From positions 124,001 through 188,000 of the forward strand of contig NZ_LAQP01000015.1 of assembly GCF_000971965.1 (NCBI RefSeq): a DNA stretch of 64,000 bases, in the 5' to 3' direction. This document shows, one piece after another, positions 17,692-26,513 of this stretch; position 1 is the first letter of the stretch, and the number at the start of each line of letters is the position of its first letter. A program made the translations under genes and the position numbers. The stretch is from Paenibacillus wulumuqiensis (lineage in GTDB: Bacteria > Bacillota > Bacilli > Paenibacillales > Paenibacillaceae). The notes under the pieces were generated by a model. That model ran no database searches. It saw only the letters and a list, made by a program, of their open reading frames with translations, and was not told where the DNA came from.

Positions 17692-19125
17692 TCACTTTTC
17701 GTCCTGGGAAGCTTCACGTTTGGCTTTTAGCCATTTTGGCGCTCCCTTGCTTTTTTGATCGGCTTTTCTTACTTTGGTTCTGCCATCTTTTTTGGAGGTG
17801 GAGCCTGTACGGCCGGCGGCTGGGTTGCCTCCGGAAGATGGTCTTCCTTTATCATCGGCTGGCATGGCACGTGCGGACGAGCTGGATGTCTGATCCAGTG
17901 TTCCGCTAGGCTGTCCGGCAGGAGCTGCTTTTGCCGGACGGGATGGCGAGCTGGATGGCTTGCGCGCCGGACGTTTGACCACTTCATCGCTCCGAAGAAC
18001 CTGACCCGCTTCCAGCACCTGTTCTTCCAGGTTAATATTCAGCGTCTCGGCGAACTTGCGCATAATGAAGCGTTCGCGATCGGTCACGATGGAAGCGGAG
18101 ACACCTTTTTTGCCCATACGACCGGTACGTCCGCTGCGATGCACATAGAATTCCGCATCAAAGGCCGGGTCCAGACTGACAACCAGATTCAGGTCTTCAA
18201 TATCCAGGCCGCGTGCCGCCACATCGGTCGCTACCAGTACCTGCACCTTGCCGGAGCGGAACTGGGACAATACCGTACTGCGGGTTACTTTATCGGCATC
18301 GCCGTAGATGGCGCGTACTTTGAAGCCCATATAATCGAGCTTGGACTCGATTTCGGCGATCTGTTCCGTCGTATTGACGAAGACGATAGAGCGTGGAGCC
18401 TTGTAATGACGCAGCACACGACGCAGCGTGTCCATTTTGTCCCGCTCTTCGGTTACGAAATAGACATGCTCAATCGCAGAGGCCGTATGACGCTCCGGCT
18501 CGATACCAACGGTGGCCGGATCTTTCATATCCCGGTAGGCTACGCTGCGGATCTCTTCATTGACCGTAGCAGACAGGAAGACGAGCTGACGATCACGGCG
18601 CGCACTCTTGATGATACGCTGCACATCGGCACCGCCACCCAGACCCAGCACCTGATCGACTTCATCGACGACGATCACGTTCACTTCGTGCATTTTCAGC
18701 TTGCGCATATTGATCAGTTCGTTGATCCGTCCCGGTGTACCGACCGCAATATGCGGATGACGCTTCAGTTTCTCGACCTGACGCTTGATTGCTGCGCCGC
18801 CGATCAGTCCGAGCGTCGTAATGCCGAGGTCTTCGCCGTACCGTTCGCTTTCGCGGACGATCTGCATCGCCAGCTCCTGTGTAGGTGCCAGAATCAACGC
18901 CTGCATCTGCTTGTGCTGCGGATCGATCTTCTGCAGAATCGGCAGCAGATAGGCCAGCGTCTTGCCGCTGCCGGTCTGGGACTGGGCTATAATATCCCGT
19001 CCTTCCAGCATCAGCGGAATCGTCTCCTCCTGTACGGGCGAGGGAGCCGTAATACCATAACGGGCGAGTGCATCATGAAGGGATTCTTTAATGCCCAACC
19101 CGAGAAAATTCAATTTTGATTCCAT
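17692..19125 (-). CDS. DEAD-box-family RNA helicase with a DEVD motif II (YfmL-like)
   Basis: The product is about 477 residues. Helicase motifs in order: Q motif ITAPSPVQEE, motif I AQSQTGSGKT, Ia APTQELAMQ, Ib TPGRINELI, II VDEVDQ, III SATV, IV IVFVNTTE, V ATDVAARGLDIE, VI HRSGRTGRMG. The fourth residue of motif II is Asp as expected, but the third is Val, giving DEVD instead of DEAD. Sequence around it (LKMHEVNVIVVDEVDQ) resembles Bacillus YfmL, a small helicase with a similar variant. Residues after about 395 form a low-complexity basic Ser/Pro/Lys tail that probably binds RNA. ATG 19125 is spaced eight bases from AAAGGA; ATG 19134 overlaps that site. Role in ribosome assembly or RNA remodelling is inferred. 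Confidence 0.93.
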   Translation of the reverse strand: MESKLNFLGLGIKESLHDALARYGITAPSPVQEETIPLMLEGRDIIAQSQTGSGKTLAYLLPILQKIDPQHKQMQALILAPTQELAMQIVRESERYGEDLGITTLGLIGGAAIKRQVEKLKRHPHIAVGTPGRINELINMRKLKMHEVNVIVVDEVDQVLGLGGGADVQRIIKSARRDRQLVFLSATVNEEIRSVAYRDMKDPATVGIEPERHTASAIEHVYFVTEERDKMDTLRRVLRHYKAPRSIVFVNTTEQIAEIESKLDYMGFKVRAIYGDADKVTRSTVLSQFRSGKVQVLVATDVAARGLDIEDLNLVVSLDPAFDAEFYVHRSGRTGRMGKKGVSASIVTDRERFIMRKFAETLNINLEEQVLEAGQVLRSDEVVKRPARKPSSSPSRPAKAAPAGQPSGTLDQTSSSSARAMPADDKGRPSSGGNPAAGRTGSTSKKDGRTKVRKADQKSKGAPKWLKAKREASQDEK

Positions 19126-19265
19126 AGGTTTCATCCTTTATCGTTCAAGTTAAAGTGTATGCAAATCAACGGACACAGCCATGATCCTTACAGAGCACAA
19201 TACTTTACCATTATATCAGCATTTTGCATAAATCCGAACTGTAATATGCATTTCAGCCGCCTCCG

Positions 19266-20042
19266 TCATTTGCGGTCAAAAAACCGGTAGGTGAGCCGAT
19301 CGGCCAGACGCGGACAGAGCGAATACAGCCGCAGCCCAAAAGCGGCGATGCCCGGCAAATCCGACTCTTCCCGCTTTTTGCGCATGACACGGACAATCTC
19401 CCGGCATACCCGTTCGGCCGGCAGCATAAATCCGCTCACATTGCGCACATATTCCCCGGAAGGATCCGCCCTTTCAAAAAAAGCCGTGCTGATCGGTCCC
19501 GGATTAATAGAAGATACGGTAATGCCGGTGCCGCGCAGCTCCTGACGCAGCGAGTTGGTGAAGCCCAGCACAGCATGCTTGGTCGCGGTATAGGCGGTGG
19601 ATTTGGCGGTGGCAAACTTGCCGGCCAGTGAAGCCACATTGACGATCTGTCCGCTGCCTGCTACCAGCATATGCGGCAGTACGGCTTTCGTACAGCGAAC
19701 GATACCGAGATAATTCACATCCATCATCTCGCTGTATTCCTCCAGCTCCATCTCCTGGATCGTTTTGAACTGGCCGTAGCCGGCGTTGTTGAGCAGAATA
19801 TCGATCCGGCCGTACTTCTCCATGACCTGCCGGACGACCCGATCAATCTCCTCTGCATTCTGCACGTCCATGCGCATAACCTCATGCGGCCCGTTAAGCC
19901 GCCTTGACAGCTCTGACAATTTGTCCACAGAGCGTGCGGTGAGGATCGGGATCGCACCCTGCTCCAGCAGCAGCGGAGCCACTCCTGCGCCCAATCCGCT
20001 GGATGCGCCTGTTATTAATATCACTTTATTTTCCAGATTCAT
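19266..20042 (-). CDS. Short-chain dehydrogenase/reductase (YqjQ-like)
   Basis: A 258-residue classical SDR. The cofactor loop is TGASSGLGAGVA, NNAGYGQ marks strand 4, the catalytic triad is Ser in NVASLAG and Tyr/Lys in YTATKHAVLGF, and INPGPISTAFF follows. The C-terminal stretch (FGLRLYSLCPRLADRL) suits membrane association, as in YqjQ and related ketoreductases. It starts after GGAGGGAACGGT. Substrate unknown; no operon partner is evident. Confidence 0.88.
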   Translation of the reverse strand: MNLENKVILITGASSGLGAGVAPLLLEQGAIPILTARSVDKLSELSRRLNGPHEVMRMDVQNAEEIDRVVRQVMEKYGRIDILLNNAGYGQFKTIQEMELEEYSEMMDVNYLGIVRCTKAVLPHMLVAGSGQIVNVASLAGKFATAKSTAYTATKHAVLGFTNSLRQELRGTGITVSSINPGPISTAFFERADPSGEYVRNVSGFMLPAERVCREIVRVMRKKREESDLPGIAAFGLRLYSLCPRLADRLTYRFFDRK

Positions 20043-20262
20043 ACCGTTCCCTCCAGTCTCTTCTATTTTAAGAGATTCACCGCCAGATATCCAGCAGACA
20101 GCATTTTACTGATTATGACTAAAGTTCTGAGCGGCAAAGGCGAGAAAGTCAAATAGCCCTCCGCTGATTCGCGAAGAGCCATATTGATATTTGAGATTAT
20201 TGGGGTCTTGTATTTATAATAACTACTATCATCTTATTCTCTCATACAGCATTTCCCCATAA

Positions 20263-20293
20263 AAAAACGATGTCCTCATGACATCGTTTTTGC
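20263..20293 (-). terminator. Terminator after cheX
   Basis: AAAAACGATGTC and GACATCGTTTTT around a five-base loop, with T runs in both directions. Confidence 0.88.
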
Positions 20294-20309
20294 TTTGCCG
20301 TATCGTGGA

Positions 20310-20765
20310 TCAGGATACCATAACCTGAATATCCAGCTCGCCAATCCCTTCCATAATCAATGGAATGGTCAATGCTTTGGCAGAGGTAAAGGTAATTGCA
20401 CTTGTTTTCATCACTTTTGGAGGTGTGATATCTACGGTTACGCCCTGGTTGGACAAAATGGTACTTGCATTACCACTGATCATATTGCCGAGCTCGGAAA
20501 TGGCACTTTGTCCCATCTCGTCCATCTCTGTCATTACAAATCCGCCCATCATGGCCGAGACCATCCGCAAAGCTACACTCTCATGAATACCAAAAATAAT
20601 ATCGCCGCTCATTTGTCCGGTCATGCCAATCTGGATCCAGATATGGTCGTCCACCAACTCAATATCCTTAATGCCGAGACTTCCGGTAGAAGGGGCCACC
20701 TGAACCACCTGTCCGATAACCAACCTTGCTGCTTCTAAAAATGGATTAATAACTTCCGCCTTCAT
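20310..20765 (-). CDS. cheX: Chemotaxis protein CheX (CheY-P phosphatase)
   Basis: A 151-residue protein of the CheC/CheX/FliY family. The phosphatase motif is AISELGNMISGNA, with Glu91 and Asn94 at the catalytic positions; only one such motif is present, as in CheX, unlike CheC with two. It removes phosphate from CheY and so helps reset chemotactic signalling. It starts after AGAGGGGAG. It is monocistronic, and not next to other che genes here; the chemoreceptor at 44.1 kb is a distant functional partner. Confidence 0.88.
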   Translation of the reverse strand: MKAEVINPFLEAARLVIGQVVQVAPSTGSLGIKDIELVDDHIWIQIGMTGQMSGDIIFGIHESVALRMVSAMMGGFVMTEMDEMGQSAISELGNMISGNASTILSNQGVTVDITPPKVMKTSAITFTSAKALTIPLIMEGIGELDIQVMVS

Positions 20766-21185
20766 ACTTTAATACTCCCCTCTACTTATGGGTTACTATT
20801 TTAACTGAAACTTATGACCTATGAATTGTAATGTTATTATAACTTATAACCTAGGACAATTCATCCAGAAACATTGGAAAACTTCGATAATAATTAAAAT
20901 TTGTTTGAAAATAAGGTTTTCATCGATGATAGAATGTCGATTTCTAGGTACAAAGAATGGTGTGTATGCTGTTTTATAGGTCCAATCGACTGCCTTTTTA
21001 TTATTATCGGATAGTAAGAGGGTTTTATGTAGATTAGAATGTGCTGAATAAATCGGTTTGGGCCAATTATTTTGCAGATTTTACAAAAGAGATGGTGATT
21101 CACGTATGAATAGGTGTTCCACCGCATTGCCGCTTTTTCGGGAATCACCTATAATTTAATAATAGGTGTACATAAGGAGGAACTC
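20766..21185. other. Intergenic region between cheX and the LysR gene
   Basis: 420 AT-rich bases holding the divergent control DNA of cheX and the LysR-type gene. TATAAT-like boxes are abundant, but no promoter pair or structured RNA stands out. A short open frame on the minus strand here lacks a ribosome site and is not called. Confidence 0.4.
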
Positions 21186-22088
21186 ATGAATATCAGTCAA
21201 TTGGAGACATTATTGACCATTTCGCGGACGATGAGCTTCCGCAAGGCAGGTGAGTTGCTTAATCTGACACAGCCTGCGGTCTCCGCTCAGATCAAAAGCC
21301 TCGAAGATGAATTCAAGACCATACTCGTTAACCGCAACCAGCCGGTTACGTTAACCGATCAGGGTACTGTATTTCTAGAGCATGCCGAACAGATTCTGAC
21401 CATTGTCGAGCAGCTTAAGCAGCGGCTGGCTGATCTGGACGAGACGCCCCAGGGACGCATTTTGCTCGGGACAACGACCTCAATTGCCATTCAGATTCTC
21501 CCACGGGTATTATCCTATTTCCAGAATCAGTTCCCGCTGATCAAGACGATGATTCATTCGATGTCTTCCTCCCAGGTCTATAACAGTGTAGAGAACGGGC
21601 TGGTGGATGTCGGTATCGGTTATCTGATCGAGCGCAATCCGAATCTGGAGACGTCCATCCTCTATTATGATATGTTCGAACTGGTCGTCTCGCCCCAGCA
21701 TCCCCTGGCACGTACCCGCAAGGCCACGATTCATGATCTGGAGAACCTTCCCCTGATTATGCTGTCTCCGGATACGGTCGGCAGACGGTTTGTCGATGAA
21801 GTATTCAAAACACATGGCATTGAGCCGCAGGTCATGATGGAGCTGTCCAGCAGTGAGGAAGTGAAGCGAATGGTCGAGATTGATCTGGGCGCAGCGATCA
21901 TTTCCAGACAGTCCATTACGAGTGAGCTCAAGCATGGAACGCTTGTCATGATCCCGATGCCGGAGTTTGAAGTCAGTCATCCGGTCGGCCTGATCTACAA
22001 GTCCGGCCGCTATCTCAATTCGGCGATGCGCCAGTTTCTCAATGATCTTAAGGGCATGCCGGAAGATCATTTTACGAGTCCGGAATAA
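21186..22088 (+). CDS. LysR-family transcriptional regulator
   Basis: A 300-residue regulator starting at ATG 21186 after AAGGAGG. Residues 1-60 are the LysR helix-turn-helix (LLTISRTMSFRKAGELLNLTQPAVSAQIKSLE); the rest is the two-lobe effector-binding domain (GRILLGTTTSIAIQILPRVLSYF). It resembles the CysL/YtlI-like group by eye, but neither ligand nor target is clear. It is followed by the histidinol phosphatase gene after 24 bases, so the two are probably co-transcribed. Confidence 0.9.
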   Translation: MNISQLETLLTISRTMSFRKAGELLNLTQPAVSAQIKSLEDEFKTILVNRNQPVTLTDQGTVFLEHAEQILTIVEQLKQRLADLDETPQGRILLGTTTSIAIQILPRVLSYFQNQFPLIKTMIHSMSSSQVYNSVENGLVDVGIGYLIERNPNLETSILYYDMFELVVSPQHPLARTRKATIHDLENLPLIMLSPDTVGRRFVDEVFKTHGIEPQVMMELSSSEEVKRMVEIDLGAAIISRQSITSELKHGTLVMIPMPEFEVSHPVGLIYKSGRYLNSAMRQFLNDLKGMPEDHFTSPE

Positions 22089-22112
22089 ATTAGCTAAAGG
22101 AGCGGTTGACGT

Positions 22113-22922
22113 ATGAGATTTGACCTGCACACCCACCATTACCGCTGCGGTCACGCAGATGGTGATATTCGTGATTATATCGAGGCTGCGATTGCCGCAG
22201 ACCTTCAGGTGATCGGCATTTCCGATCATACCCCCTATTTTGGTTCCGACGAGGAACAGCCTTTTCCCAATACAACCATGGGCAAAAGCGAATTGAAAAA
22301 TTATGTACAGGAAGTACTGGATCTGCAAAAAGAATACGCCGGCAAAATTGACGTGCTGCTCGGCATCGAATCGGACTATTTCCCGGATCATGCGCAGCTG
22401 TATCAGCAGACACTGGCCCAGTACCCTTTTGACTATATTATTGGCTCCGTTCATTTCAGCGATGGCTACAGCATCTTTGACCGTACCCGCTGGGAAGGCA
22501 TGGATACCGCAGCCCAGGTCGCTGCCAAATCGGAATATTTCCGCCTGATCGGCGAATCCGCCAAAAGCGGCATGTTCCAGATTCTCGGCCATATCGACGC
22601 CATGAAGAGCAACTATCCCGCCTTTACGGACATTCAGGCTCCCGAGGCGCTGGATCAGATGCTGCAGACGATCGCCGAATCCGGTGTAGCGATTGAAGTG
22701 AACACGTCGGGCAAGATCAAAGTATGCGGACTGTGGCATCCGGTGGATGATATTCTGGAGCGCGCGTATCATTTTGGGGTGGAAGTGTCCTTTGGCTCGG
22801 ATTCGCACATTGCCCAGCGCGTTGGGGATGATTTCGATCTGGTCGCCCGCAAGCTGCGCGAGATCGGCTATACCGAATGGGTATATTACAAACAGAAGCA
22901 GCGGCAGGTTGTGGCGCTATAA
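22113..22922 (+). CDS. hisJ: PHP-family histidinol-phosphatase
   Basis: A 269-residue PHP-fold metallophosphatase. Metal-binding motifs are DLHTHHYRCGH near the start, GISDHTP, GIESDYF, IGSVHF, LGHIDA, EVNTSGK and FGSDSH near the end, all in HisK/HisJ order. It dephosphorylates L-histidinol phosphate in histidine synthesis. AAAGGAG precedes the ATG. Probably co-transcribed with the upstream LysR gene; no other his gene is in the window, which is usual for this monofunctional enzyme. Confidence 0.92.
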   Translation: MRFDLHTHHYRCGHADGDIRDYIEAAIAADLQVIGISDHTPYFGSDEEQPFPNTTMGKSELKNYVQEVLDLQKEYAGKIDVLLGIESDYFPDHAQLYQQTLAQYPFDYIIGSVHFSDGYSIFDRTRWEGMDTAAQVAAKSEYFRLIGESAKSGMFQILGHIDAMKSNYPAFTDIQAPEALDQMLQTIAESGVAIEVNTSGKIKVCGLWHPVDDILERAYHFGVEVSFGSDSHIAQRVGDDFDLVARKLREIGYTEWVYYKQKQRQVVAL

Positions 22923-22954
22923 CCAAACAGCAGATAACATATTTATACGCAAAA

Positions 22955-22985
22955 AAAGAGGACCTGCCGAGTGCAGGTCCTTTTA
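22955..22985 (+). terminator. Terminator after hisJ
   Basis: AGGACCTGC and GCAGGTCCT around a five-base loop, then TTTT. Confidence 0.85.
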
Positions 22986-23080
22986 CATGTATCAAAAAGG
23001 GGGTCTTGCCATTTATCATAAAGCCAGCTTGTTAGAATCACGTTGCGACTGTATTGCAGTTGGATGACAAACAAGTAACT

Positions 23081-24022
23081 TTATGATGTCTGTGATTCGT
23101 CTGGTCTGCGCTGCAGGTTCACCAGCACAATACTTGCAGCAACAAGGCTCAGTGCCAAGAGCGCCCACAACGATATCTTCTCATCCAGCCATACCGCCGA
23201 CAGTACCACCCCGAACAATGGAGTGAGAAACAGATACATGGAGACTTTGCCGACTTCATTGTATTTCATCACCATATTCCAGAGTGCAAAGGCTCCTGCC
23301 GAGACGACAGCCAGGTAGAACAGCATGCCGATCCCTATCAGATCCCAATGGAACGGAAAAGGCTCTCCCGAGGCACAGCCGAGCACCAGCAGGCCGAGAC
23401 CGCCCCAGAACATCTGGCGGCCGGTCAGGCTGATCACCGGCTCTACCGCAGCCTCACGGCGTGCCAGCACGTTCCCTACGCCTCCAGACAGTGCCGACAG
23501 CAGCATCAGCAGCTCCGCGACTCCAAACACCAGCCGCAGTTCACTGCCCTGGGCCATGCCCATAACCGTAATACCCGAGAAACCGAGCAGCAGACCGATC
23601 CACTTGCGTGCAGACAGCTTTTCCGTACGTTCCATCCAGCGAACCGCCAGCAGCTGGAACAATGAAGTGGAGCCGGCAATAATGGACATCGTAATGCCCG
23701 AGCCGAGTCCCAGCGCCGCATACACCAGAATGTACTGCAGCAGCGTCTGCAGCAGCGCCAGCATACTGAGCCGTCCGGCCGGTATTTTGGTAATCTTCTG
23801 GCCGCGCGGCTTGAGCGCATAAGATAGCAGTATCAGCAGCAGACCGGCCAGCGTAAACCGATATCCGGCAAACAGCCACTGGGCAAACAAATCATGCGAA
23901 CCAATGCCCAGATGCTGATAGCTCAGCTTGATAAACGGCAGTGCACTTCCCCACAAAATGACAGCGATCAGCGAGCTGACGAGTACACCGACAGGACTGG
24001 TGAACCAGCGTTGACCACTCAT
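23081..24022 (-). CDS. EamA/DMT-family transporter
   Basis: A 313-residue membrane protein with ten predicted segments in two EamA repeats (LIAVILWGSALPFIKLSYQHLG begins the first; LLMLLSALSGGVGNVLARRE the second). Such proteins export metabolites or amino acids; substrate not predictable. The start ATG overlaps the stop of the upstream GNAT gene by four bases (ATGA), so it is the last gene of a four-gene run from 26.4 kb. Confidence 0.88.
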   Translation of the reverse strand: MSGQRWFTSPVGVLVSSLIAVILWGSALPFIKLSYQHLGIGSHDLFAQWLFAGYRFTLAGLLLILLSYALKPRGQKITKIPAGRLSMLALLQTLLQYILVYAALGLGSGITMSIIAGSTSLFQLLAVRWMERTEKLSARKWIGLLLGFSGITVMGMAQGSELRLVFGVAELLMLLSALSGGVGNVLARREAAVEPVISLTGRQMFWGGLGLLVLGCASGEPFPFHWDLIGIGMLFYLAVVSAGAFALWNMVMKYNEVGKVSMYLFLTPLFGVVLSAVWLDEKISLWALLALSLVAASIVLVNLQRRPDESQTS

Positions 24023-24663
24023 GAAGAGACGGAACCACCGAGATCCTCGCGTATATGCGGATGCATGGAAGCCCGCTCTTTGCGCAGCACAAATTCGCTG
24101 TTCGCTACAGAATACACAATGATCCCCATTTCCTGCCAGTAGCTCTTGATCCCCGGATTGGAAGGCGGCTGCTGACGCATTCCGTTTTTCTCCAGTACGC
24201 GGATAGACAGCTGGTTTTTGACATGGCAGCGTCCGACAATATGGGACAGACCCATATCCTCAAATCCGAAAGTGACCAGGCGGCCTACCGCCTCGGTCGC
24301 ATAACCTTTGCCCCAGAACTGCTGACACAGCGCAAATCCGATCTCTGCCCGGGCCGCATGTTCATCCCAGCGCTGAAAAGAACATACGCCATATATTGTG
24401 CCATCTTCCTTGGAAGTAACGGCAAAATGAATGGAGGTCATACTGCGGAATGCTTCGTCCACTCTCCGTCCCAGACGGTCCGGCTGAAGTGCCTGGTATT
24501 CTTTGATCTGGGGAGAGCCATACAGATACGTAATGACCTGCGGATCACTGAGATATTCCCACCAGCGCTCAATATCCCCTGCGGTCAGACGACGCAGAAT
24601 CAGCCGGTCGGTCTGCAGCTCGGGAATTCCTTTTTTCAATTCCTTTTTACTCAGCATCGCCAT
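24019..24663 (-). CDS. GNAT-family acetyltransferase (RimJ/RimL type)
   Basis: A 214-residue acetyltransferase from ATG 24663, eight bases after GGAGG. LQTDRLILRRLTAGDIERWWEYLSD is the family N-terminus, and QQFWGKGYATEAVGRLVTFGFEDMG is the acetyl-CoA loop, followed by VKNQLSIRVLEKNGM. Closest by pattern to RimJ/RimL-like N-acetyltransferases that act on ribosomal proteins, small amines or antibiotics; the target is unknown. Overlaps the downstream EamA gene by four bases. Confidence 0.88.
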   Translation of the reverse strand: MAMLSKKELKKGIPELQTDRLILRRLTAGDIERWWEYLSDPQVITYLYGSPQIKEYQALQPDRLGRRVDEAFRSMTSIHFAVTSKEDGTIYGVCSFQRWDEHAARAEIGFALCQQFWGKGYATEAVGRLVTFGFEDMGLSHIVGRCHVKNQLSIRVLEKNGMRQQPPSNPGIKSYWQEMGIIVYSVANSEFVLRKERASMHPHIREDLGGSVSS

Positions 24664-24682
24664 TCCTCTTTCCTCCCTGGGT

Positions 24683-25423
24683 TCAGGTCTGCAGTCCCCG
24701 GTATATGCCGGTACGCAGCTCCTTGATATAATAATCCAATGCCGGAATTCCCGCTGTCTGCGCATCCGCCACTGCCTGTTCAATATCATACGGCACACGG
24801 GCGAACTGCAGATAATAGGGAGATATCGCATTAGACAGATAGTCTCCTTCCAGAATAGCATAAGATGCCTCCGACAGGTCGAGCGGATTGCCCACACTGC
24901 CGGCATTAAACAGCATCCGGCCTTCCAGATACTGCAGATAGGCGTTGTGAATGTCTCCGTAGCCTACGATATCCGGGATGATCGGCGCTGAGGTCTCTTG
25001 CCCGGGTACAGGAGCAAACATCGCCAGACGCTGTTCTACCGGGTCCCATGGCTGCACGCGCTGGAATACACTTTCCGGAGAGGCGTGCACCAGCGAGACC
25101 ATCCGTCCGCTCAGCATAAAGTCATGCCGCAGCGGCAGCGAATCCAGATAGTCGAGACGCTCGGTACCGAGACGCTCGGCATGCCAGCCGAACAGCTCAT
25201 CATCTCCGCTCATCCGTACAATCAGCTCTTCCCAGTTGCCGCGGATCACGACTTCGCAGCGTTCCCGCACACTGTCGGTAATCCGGACCGAATCCGGTCC
25301 TTTGCCGACAATATCGCCCAGACAAAAAATACGCCGGATTCCACGGCGTTCGATATCATCCAGCACGGCCTGCCATGCAGGATAGTTGCCGTGAATATCA
25401 GATACAAGTGCAATACGTTCCAT
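24683..25423 (-). CDS. Calcineurin-like metallophosphoesterase (YfcE-type)
   Basis: The product is 246 residues with the metal-centre motifs in order: SDIHGNYPA, GDIVGKGP, GNWEE (in place of the usual GNHD/E), HASP and GYGDIHN. The GNWEE variant replaces the usual His of motif III with Trp, while keeping Asn. Such proteins hydrolyse phosphodiesters; substrate not known. It lies 25 bases after the YkuE-like gene and 19 bases before the GNAT gene on the same strand. Confidence 0.85.
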   Translation of the reverse strand: MERIALVSDIHGNYPAWQAVLDDIERRGIRRIFCLGDIVGKGPDSVRITDSVRERCEVVIRGNWEELIVRMSGDDELFGWHAERLGTERLDYLDSLPLRHDFMLSGRMVSLVHASPESVFQRVQPWDPVEQRLAMFAPVPGQETSAPIIPDIVGYGDIHNAYLQYLEGRMLFNAGSVGNPLDLSEASYAILEGDYLSNAISPYYLQFARVPYDIEQAVADAQTAGIPALDYYIKELRTGIYRGLQT

Positions 25424-25448
25424 CGTTTTCCTCCATTTCCGGCGATGC

Positions 25449-26387
25449 TTATACCGTCTTTCTTTTCAGGGTGAAAATGGTCAATTCCGGACGGCACATC
25501 AACCGAACCGGAATCTGGGACATGCCGATCCCCCTGTTTACATAGAGCGGCAGCTGTCCTGTCGGTCCGGCCTGATACCAGCCCATAATATATTTGCGTG
25601 AGCCTCTCGGCGTAATGACCGCTCCGAACATCGGCAGCCGGATCTGACCGCCATGACTATGACCGGACAGCTGCAGATGAAAGTTCAGATCCGCCGGTAT
25701 CCGGTCTGCATAGTCGGGTTCATGCATAAGCAGAATCCGGCAGGCTTCCGCGGGAATACCTGCCGCTCCTTTATGTATATCCGGATTGCCGAGCAGCTGA
25801 TCATCCAGACCGGCAATCGCCAGTACGCCATCTTCCCGGCGAATCTGGTGGTTATCGTTCATCAGCATACGGAATCCGCCTTCTTCCATCATCCTCGATA
25901 CGGCCAGCGCATCCTGCAGATAATCATGATTGCCCAGCACGGCATACTGGCCTAGCGGAGCCTTCATACGCCGTAGAGCGCCCACGCCGGGGCTCAGCGC
26001 TGCGGCATCATCGTCGACCATATCCCCGGTAAAGCAGATCATATCCGGCTGCTCGGCCATAATTACATCCGCCAGCTGCTCCAGATCCTTTTCATTTTTG
26101 CCGAGTCCAAGATGCATATCGCTGAACTGGATCAGCTTCATGCCGTTCAGACTGGCTGGCAGCTGCGGCAGCTCCATCTGGATATATACCTTTTCCAGCC
26201 AGTTCGGTTCGCCGAGCCATGTATACCCGGTGCCACCTGCTCCGAGTGCCGCCAGCGCAGCTGCACTGCCTTTGAGAAATTGCCTGCGGGTCATGGAATA
26301 CAGATGGGACGGTATGAGAGAGCCGCCTCTGCTATGTGCAATGTCTATTTTATTATGATATTTCAGGCTGGGCCCCTCCTTCTCCAC
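25449..26387 (-). CDS. Tat-exported metallophosphoesterase (YkuE-like)
   Basis: Up to 312 residues. A twin-arginine signal, MTRRQFLKGSAAALAALGAG, lies at residues 32-51 of the long form. Metal motifs: FSDMHLG, FTGDMVDDD, LGNHDYL, LMHEPD and LSGHSHGGQ, followed by YVNRGIGMSQIPVRL, as in Bacillus YkuE, a wall-associated zinc phosphodiesterase. The start is uncertain: GTG 26387 lacks a spaced site, ATG 26294 lacks one too, and the best site (AAGGAGG) lies inside the first codons and would favour a rare CTG at 26366. First gene of the run leading to the EamA exporter. Confidence 0.88.
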   Translation of the reverse strand: MEKEGPSLKYHNKIDIAHSRGGSLIPSHLYSMTRRQFLKGSAAALAALGAGGTGYTWLGEPNWLEKVYIQMELPQLPASLNGMKLIQFSDMHLGLGKNEKDLEQLADVIMAEQPDMICFTGDMVDDDAAALSPGVGALRRMKAPLGQYAVLGNHDYLQDALAVSRMMEEGGFRMLMNDNHQIRREDGVLAIAGLDDQLLGNPDIHKGAAGIPAEACRILLMHEPDYADRIPADLNFHLQLSGHSHGGQIRLPMFGAVITPRGSRKYIMGWYQAGPTGQLPLYVNRGIGMSQIPVRLMCRPELTIFTLKRKTV

Positions 26388-26513
26388 TCCGGCTGTCTTC
26401 AGCTCTATTCATTACAGACAGGCCTGCAGTACATGCAGGCGCTGTTATATATAATGATTATTTTGCCGAATCCTGAAGCCTTCGTCAAATTCGGAAGTTC
26501 CCGTCAGAACAAA

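Noticed and set aside
17755-19119. A 454-codon open frame on the plus strand opposite the helicase gene
   Set aside because: It is antisense to a gene with all helicase motifs, has no ribosome site and shows no family signature; high-GC third positions open such frames by chance.
20894-21148. An 84-codon minus-strand frame in the cheX-LysR gap
   Set aside because: No ribosome site, no domain, and it sits in AT-rich control DNA.
21510-22808. A 432-codon minus-strand frame across the LysR and hisJ genes
   Set aside because: Both genes on the plus strand have full motifs; this frame has none.
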